Virus record (IMG/VR): IMGVR_UViG_3300046004_001717
Location: 1-42,703 of that record
Length of the DNA stretch: 42,703 nucleotides
Source: a virus
Direction: 5' to 3' (one strand)
Shown: positions 39,564-42,703 of the stretch, piece by piece
Layout: every line of letters begins with the position of its first letter
Position numbering within the stretch: position 1 is the first letter of the stretch
Translations under genes and position numbers: made by a program
Notes under the pieces: model-generated
The model's input: only the letters and a program-made list of their open reading frames with translations
Databases searched by the model: none
Told to the model about the DNA's origin: nothing

Positions 39564-39591
39564 TTGACAGGACACCATTACCGTATACACA
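39564..39591 (+). promoter_or_regulatory. Promoter of the protease-capsid gene
   Basis: A perfect TTGACA (39564-39569) follows a T/A-rich stretch that could serve as an UP element. The -10 is TACACA at 39586 with 16-base spacing, or TATACA at 39584 with only 14; both are weak. GAAGGAG and ATG 39637 follow. The strong -35 with a poor -10 suggests help from a phage factor or late timing. Confidence 0.55.
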
Positions 39592-39636
39592 TTTGGTAAG
39601 CTGAATATAGTAAAAACATGCGAAGGAGTGAGACTG

Positions 39637-42549
39637 ATGTCTAAAGTACAAGCAAAAGTTAAGTTACAGTCTCTCGACCCGACCACATTACGTGCATTTG
39701 TAAAGCAAAGCGTAGCAGATAAAGCTCTGGTTCTCCAAGACCACTACCATGTAGCTGGTTCAATGGAAGAGCATCTTTCGATGGTTCGTAATGCTTTCAA
39801 TGAGTGGAAACGTGAAGAAGAAAACTCTAAGTATTACTGGAGTGGTATTCTTGGCGTATTTGCTGATTCCATCGTATTCTGTTGTGACTCCTACCCTAAT
39901 GGGGAATTTGAGTATTGCTCAATGACCTATACAGTCGGAGCAGATGGGATAATGTTTTCTGGAGAATGCACTCCGATGTCAGTCACGGTCGTAGCAACTG
40001 CTCTTGGCATGGATGCAGAGGAAGAAGAAGGAGACCAGTCTGCTAAGGTAGCTGAAACTCCAACTATTCAAACAAAGGAGGAAGACATCGTGGAAGTAAA
40101 AGATGAAGTAACTGCTCAAGATGGTAGCACCAGCGCAACAGTTATTACCACTGATACACCTGTTGGCAAAAGTAGTGATAACCCGAAAGTTGGGACTCCC
40201 AAGACTGATGCCGAATCTCCTGGTGCATCCGTTCCTGAGATACCTACTGAAGCAGAATCAAGTGCCCCTAAAGCTGAGAAGTCAAGTGACATCCCAGTTG
40301 GTGAAGCCCAAAGAGTTGGAGCTTTAGGAGTTGTTGCCACTGAGATGGCAAAAGCTGCTGCTGGCACAAAGCAAGCTGATTTTTATGGCAAGGATGAGTT
40401 TATCGTCCAATCCGGGAATCATGACCTTGCAGAACAATCCATGAGTTATATCACTGTTCAGTCTATCGATGAGAAGACTGATGGAAGCAAACTCATGAAA
40501 ATCCAGGGTATTGCTACCAGGGGTGATATTGTCAACAGTAAGGGTGAAGTTTATCCGACAACTGTCTGGCAAGCAAACATGCCAAAAATGAACGAACAGG
40601 CATCTGCTGGTAAGTTCCTTGGCAAGCTTGAGCACCCGGCTGAAGAGCAGGGTCTGGTTGATGCAGCTATCAAGTTTGAGAAGTTCTGGATGCAGAACTC
40701 AGACGTATGGTTTGATGCTACAATTATCCCAACTGAACCTGATGGCAAAAATCTCCAAGCTCTTATTGAGTCTGGGGTTCAGGTTGATCTCTCTTCCAGG
40801 GGTTATGGGCAGTTTGCTCAGAGTGACTGGAGAGGCCAGAAACGTAAAGTCATGCAAGACGGCTTTGTCTGTACAGCTTTCGATGCTGTGTGGCAAGGGG
40901 CAAGCACCGGAAGTGGTGTTAAAACCGTAACATATCAAAGCGATAATGTCGCTAAGGGAGAGGACAATCCAGTGGAAAATAAAACTCAATCTGCAGAAGA
41001 TCGAGCAGCAGCAGTTAGAGCCACAGTTGCTCTCGCTGATACCAAAAAGGGCTTGCTTGAGCAGTCTGGTCTCAGTGAAGTCGGCTTAAAGGCTTATCAG
41101 GCAGCTATCGATAAGGCTGATTCTATTCAGTCACTGATGGATGCATCTGATGTAATCCTGCCTAGTCTTCAGTCGGTATTCCCGGCTGTAGCCACAGAAG
41201 TTGTTGAGCAGTCTTCAACTTATTCACCTACTTTCTACACCAAACAGTCTGCTGAGGAAAGAGCACCCCAGACCGTTGGTGAGATGATCGAAAGACTTGT
41301 AGCTGATCTGCCTGACAAGTATGAAGGCCAGAGTGCTCCTATTGGGAATACTCCTTCTCACTTGACCAGTCCAAGAGCTGCTTGTCGAATGATCTTGCAG
41401 AATACTGCTAGACTCAGCGAAGGTCAGTTCAATGGCCCTGCAGCAGCACGTAGTCTTCTGGCCCTGGAACAGGGAAAGACTGAGCTTGCTCAGGACATCC
41501 TGCTTCAGAGTGTAAATCAGTCTCTGCCAACTGGGGCAACTACGGTTGCTGGTGATGGTGCTCCTCTGAGCAACTATCTCATATTCCCACTTATCCGCAG
41601 AGTCTTCCCTCAGTATATCCTGAGTGAGATTGCAGCTATTCAGCCGATGGATAGACCAAACGGTAAGATTTTCTGGCTTGACCAGTATCGAACCGAAGAC
41701 CCAAGCGCAGGTCTTGAGTCTCGTATTGACCTGAACACTTCGAGTTCTCCGTTCAATACTTCCTATGCTGACAATGCCACTGAAGGTCTTGCTGCAAGGA
41801 TTATCAGAATGAAGCTCTCCAGTGAGCTGGTTGAAGCCAAGACCAAGAAACTCGGAGCTGCATGGTCTATCGAAGAGATGCAGGACTTGAGAGCATACCA
41901 TGGTCTGGATGCTGCTCAGGAACTCCTGGGTGGTGTGGCTAGAGAGCTTGCTCTTGAAGTCAATGCTGAAGTTCTGAACGACATGATTCTCCAGGCAACT
42001 GCTGGTGCTCTGACTTTCGGAACTACAATCCCTGCAAGTGGATTCGTTAATCAGCCCGAGTGGGATGCCTATATCTGGAACTATATCCAGAAAATGGACA
42101 ACATCATATTCGGACAGAGAAACGGAGCTATGACCCACCTGATCTGTGGTATGGATGCTGCTCTTGCTCTGGCTAAGTCCATGAGAGGCACATTCTCCAT
42201 CGGTGGTGGTGCCAATGGTGACGGTTCAATGGAAGGCCCATATCCTGGAGTTACCTTCTTCCCGATTATGACTGCTCCTAACGGAAGCAGATACAGAATC
42301 ATGAAGACCAACTTCTGGGCATCTGGAACTACAAATGGTTCCAAGGTTATGTGCTTCAGACGTGGAACTGAGTGGAATGACACTCCGTACATCTATGCAC
42401 CATATGCCGACTTCACCACTCCTATGTTGACCGACCCGTCAACATTCGATCAGAAGCAGGGTATTATGACCCGGTTTGCAAAGAAATGCGTTACTCCTAA
42501 CGCAATCGGAACAATCACCGTGTCCTCTGCTGTTGGACAGCTTGTATAA
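39637..42549 (+). CDS. Prohead protease-major capsid protein polyprotein (T4 gp21-gp23-like fusion)
   Basis: 970 residues from ATG 39637, behind GAAGGAG. Residues 1-151 form an N-terminal domain of unknown role ending in an acidic linker. About residues 152-255 are Ser/Thr/Pro/Glu-rich, and about 255-440 form a prohead protease of the S80 type: GIATRGDIVNSKGEVYP, GKLEHP (catalytic His) and VQVDLSSRGYG (catalytic Ser), with a 'W....DAtIi.T..GKnLqaLIesGV' segment between. From about residue 446 the major capsid protein follows: SNYLIFPLIRRVFPQYILSEIAAIQPMDRPNGKIFWLD is the T4 gp23 hallmark. The protease would cleave scaffold and itself during head maturation. Two internal GTG starts with strong ribosome sites suggest nested products. 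Confidence 0.9.
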   Translation: MSKVQAKVKLQSLDPTTLRAFVKQSVADKALVLQDHYHVAGSMEEHLSMVRNAFNEWKREEENSKYYWSGILGVFADSIVFCCDSYPNGEFEYCSMTYTVGADGIMFSGECTPMSVTVVATALGMDAEEEEGDQSAKVAETPTIQTKEEDIVEVKDEVTAQDGSTSATVITTDTPVGKSSDNPKVGTPKTDAESPGASVPEIPTEAESSAPKAEKSSDIPVGEAQRVGALGVVATEMAKAAAGTKQADFYGKDEFIVQSGNHDLAEQSMSYITVQSIDEKTDGSKLMKIQGIATRGDIVNSKGEVYPTTVWQANMPKMNEQASAGKFLGKLEHPAEEQGLVDAAIKFEKFWMQNSDVWFDATIIPTEPDGKNLQALIESGVQVDLSSRGYGQFAQSDWRGQKRKVMQDGFVCTAFDAVWQGASTGSGVKTVTYQSDNVAKGEDNPVENKTQSAEDRAAAVRATVALADTKKGLLEQSGLSEVGLKAYQAAIDKADSIQSLMDASDVILPSLQSVFPAVATEVVEQSSTYSPTFYTKQSAEERAPQTVGEMIERLVADLPDKYEGQSAPIGNTPSHLTSPRAACRMILQNTARLSEGQFNGPAAARSLLALEQGKTELAQDILLQSVNQSLPTGATTVAGDGAPLSNYLIFPLIRRVFPQYILSEIAAIQPMDRPNGKIFWLDQYRTEDPSAGLESRIDLNTSSSPFNTSYADNATEGLAARIIRMKLSSELVEAKTKKLGAAWSIEEMQDLRAYHGLDAAQELLGGVARELALEVNAEVLNDMILQATAGALTFGTTIPASGFVNQPEWDAYIWNYIQKMDNIIFGQRNGAMTHLICGMDAALALAKSMRGTFSIGGGANGDGSMEGPYPGVTFFPIMTAPNGSRYRIMKTNFWASGTTNGSKVMCFRRGTEWNDTPYIYAPYADFTTPMLTDPSTFDQKQGIMTRFAKKCVTPNAIGTITVSSAVGQLV
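40074..40092 (+). promoter_or_regulatory. Internal ribosome site and in-frame GTG before the protease region
   Basis: AAAGGAGGA at 40074-40082 is a near-perfect Shine-Dalgarno, 8 bases before GTG at 40090. The GTG is in frame (codon 152) at the junction of the N-terminal domain and the linker to the protease. Products starting here would have 819 residues. Confidence 0.55.
40954..40974 (+). promoter_or_regulatory. Internal ribosome site and in-frame GTG before the capsid domain
   Basis: AAGGGAGAGG at 40954-40963 lies 8 bases before GTG at 40972, codon 446, in frame. A product from here would be 525 residues, close to T4 gp23 (521). It sits exactly between the protease and the capsid regions. 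Confidence 0.6.
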
Positions 42550-42570
42550 GCCCTAACGGGTTTTACACTA

Positions 42571-42605
42571 AAGGCCCTCTGATGTAATAGTCAGGGGGCC
42601 TTTTT
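42571..42605 (+). terminator. Rho-independent terminator after the capsid gene
   Basis: AAGGCCCTCTGA (42571-42582) pairs with TCAGGGGGCCTT (42591-42602), with one wobble pair and an 8-base loop, then T to 42605. A weaker GC hairpin (CCCTAACGGG followed by TTTT) lies just before it, close to the stop codon. Confidence 0.92.
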
Positions 42606-42610
42606 CATGC

Positions 42611-42616
42611 TATACT
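42611..42616 (+). promoter_or_regulatory. -10 box of a promoter for the last gene
   Basis: TATACT directly follows the terminator and lies 9 bases before the ATG at 42626. The -35 region falls within the terminator stem and does not match consensus. There is no Shine-Dalgarno, so a leaderless or very short-leader transcript is predicted. Confidence 0.4.
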
Positions 42617-42625
42617 GTTTCTATT

Positions 42626-42703
42626 ATGAATACATATATATACAACCCAAGTAAATGTCCACAATTCTTTGGAGCAGATGTTGTGCTCCAACCTAACAAC
42701 TAT
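42626..42703 (+). CDS. 5' fragment of a gene continuing beyond the window
   Basis: 26 codons from ATG to the edge (MNTYIYNPSKCPQFFGADVV...). The start codon is a guess: no ribosome site precedes it, but a -10 box is well placed. It begins directly after the capsid terminator, so a virion structural or head-completion protein is possible. Too short to identify. Confidence 0.5.
   Translation, partial: MNTYIYNPSKCPQFFGADVVLQPNNY

Noticed and set aside
41224-42138. 304-codon open frame on the minus strand inside the capsid gene
   Set aside because: It lies wholly antisense to clear capsid sequence, reads as Ser/Cys-rich low-quality protein, and arises from codon bias of the plus strand.
1-42703. 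Prophage or lysogeny module
   Set aside because: No integrase, excisionase, attachment site or recognisable CI-type repressor is visible, though the rest of the genome is not available.

Overview
This window is a 42.7-kb piece of a tailed double-stranded DNA phage genome (Caudoviricetes). Hallmark genes are a large terminase, a portal, a T4-type prohead protease joined to a T4-type major capsid protein, a holin candidate and an M15 endolysin, plus a full replication set. The portal, protease and capsid resemble T4-like head proteins, so a myovirus-like particle is the best guess; no tail genes lie inside the window. I see no integrase or recognisable lysogeny repressor. The host cannot be named. 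Promoters look sigma70-like and Shine-Dalgarno sites are mostly strong. The adenosylcobalamin-dependent ribonucleotide reductase and flavin-dependent ThyX suggest a B12-containing, possibly anaerobic or microaerobic host (inference).

Layout. (1) 1-1.6 kb: end of a possible DEDDh exonuclease, a small membrane protein, an MT-A70 adenine methyltransferase and a Cys-rich protein. (2) 1.6-11.1 kb: a tightly overlapped operon of 13 genes that looks like a complete glycan workshop: sedoheptulose-7-phosphate isomerase, sugar nucleotidyltransferase, heptose-type GHMP kinase, three glycosyltransferases, four small SAM methyltransferases, two radical SAM enzymes (one B12-binding) and a small membrane protein. 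(3) 11.1-11.4 kb: a leader region with its own promoter and a well-folded RNA resembling the cobalamin riboswitch core. (4) 11.4-18.1 kb: nucleotide metabolism (dUTPase, HD hydrolase, ThyX), a DNA methyltransferase, endolysin, Gp157/Gam-like protein, tRNA-Gln, HAD phosphatase and several microproteins. (5) 18.2-21.8 kb: DinG-type helicase, SAM-fold protein, holin candidate, two unknowns. (6) 21.6-25.2 kb, the only minus-strand block: primase-helicase and a helix-turn-helix protein. (7) 25.3-34.7 kb: SNF2-like helicase, SSB-like protein with a repetitive charged tail, UDG-PolA polymerase, VRR-NUC and Cas4/RecB-like nucleases, class II ribonucleotide reductase and dNMP kinase. (8) 34.6-42.7 kb: Hint-like protein, terminase, portal, a third DNA methyltransferase, then a terminator and promoter before a 970-codon protease-capsid ORF and the start of another gene.

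Regulation. A 20-bp palindrome (AACTGGTAATTGTACCAGTT and variants) occurs five times in front of sigma70-like promoters, each time with the -10 box 39 or 40 bases downstream of the CTGGTA half-site. It precedes the structured RNA, a lysis-type microprotein, both plus-strand helicases and the SSB-like gene, and lies between the divergent primase and helicase genes. It looks like the binding site of one phage-wide regulator. Three other observations stand out: the heptose/glycan island, the convergence of B12-related features, and two in-frame internal GTG starts with optimal Shine-Dalgarno sequences inside the protease-capsid ORF, which would yield nested proteins including a 525-residue capsid protein.
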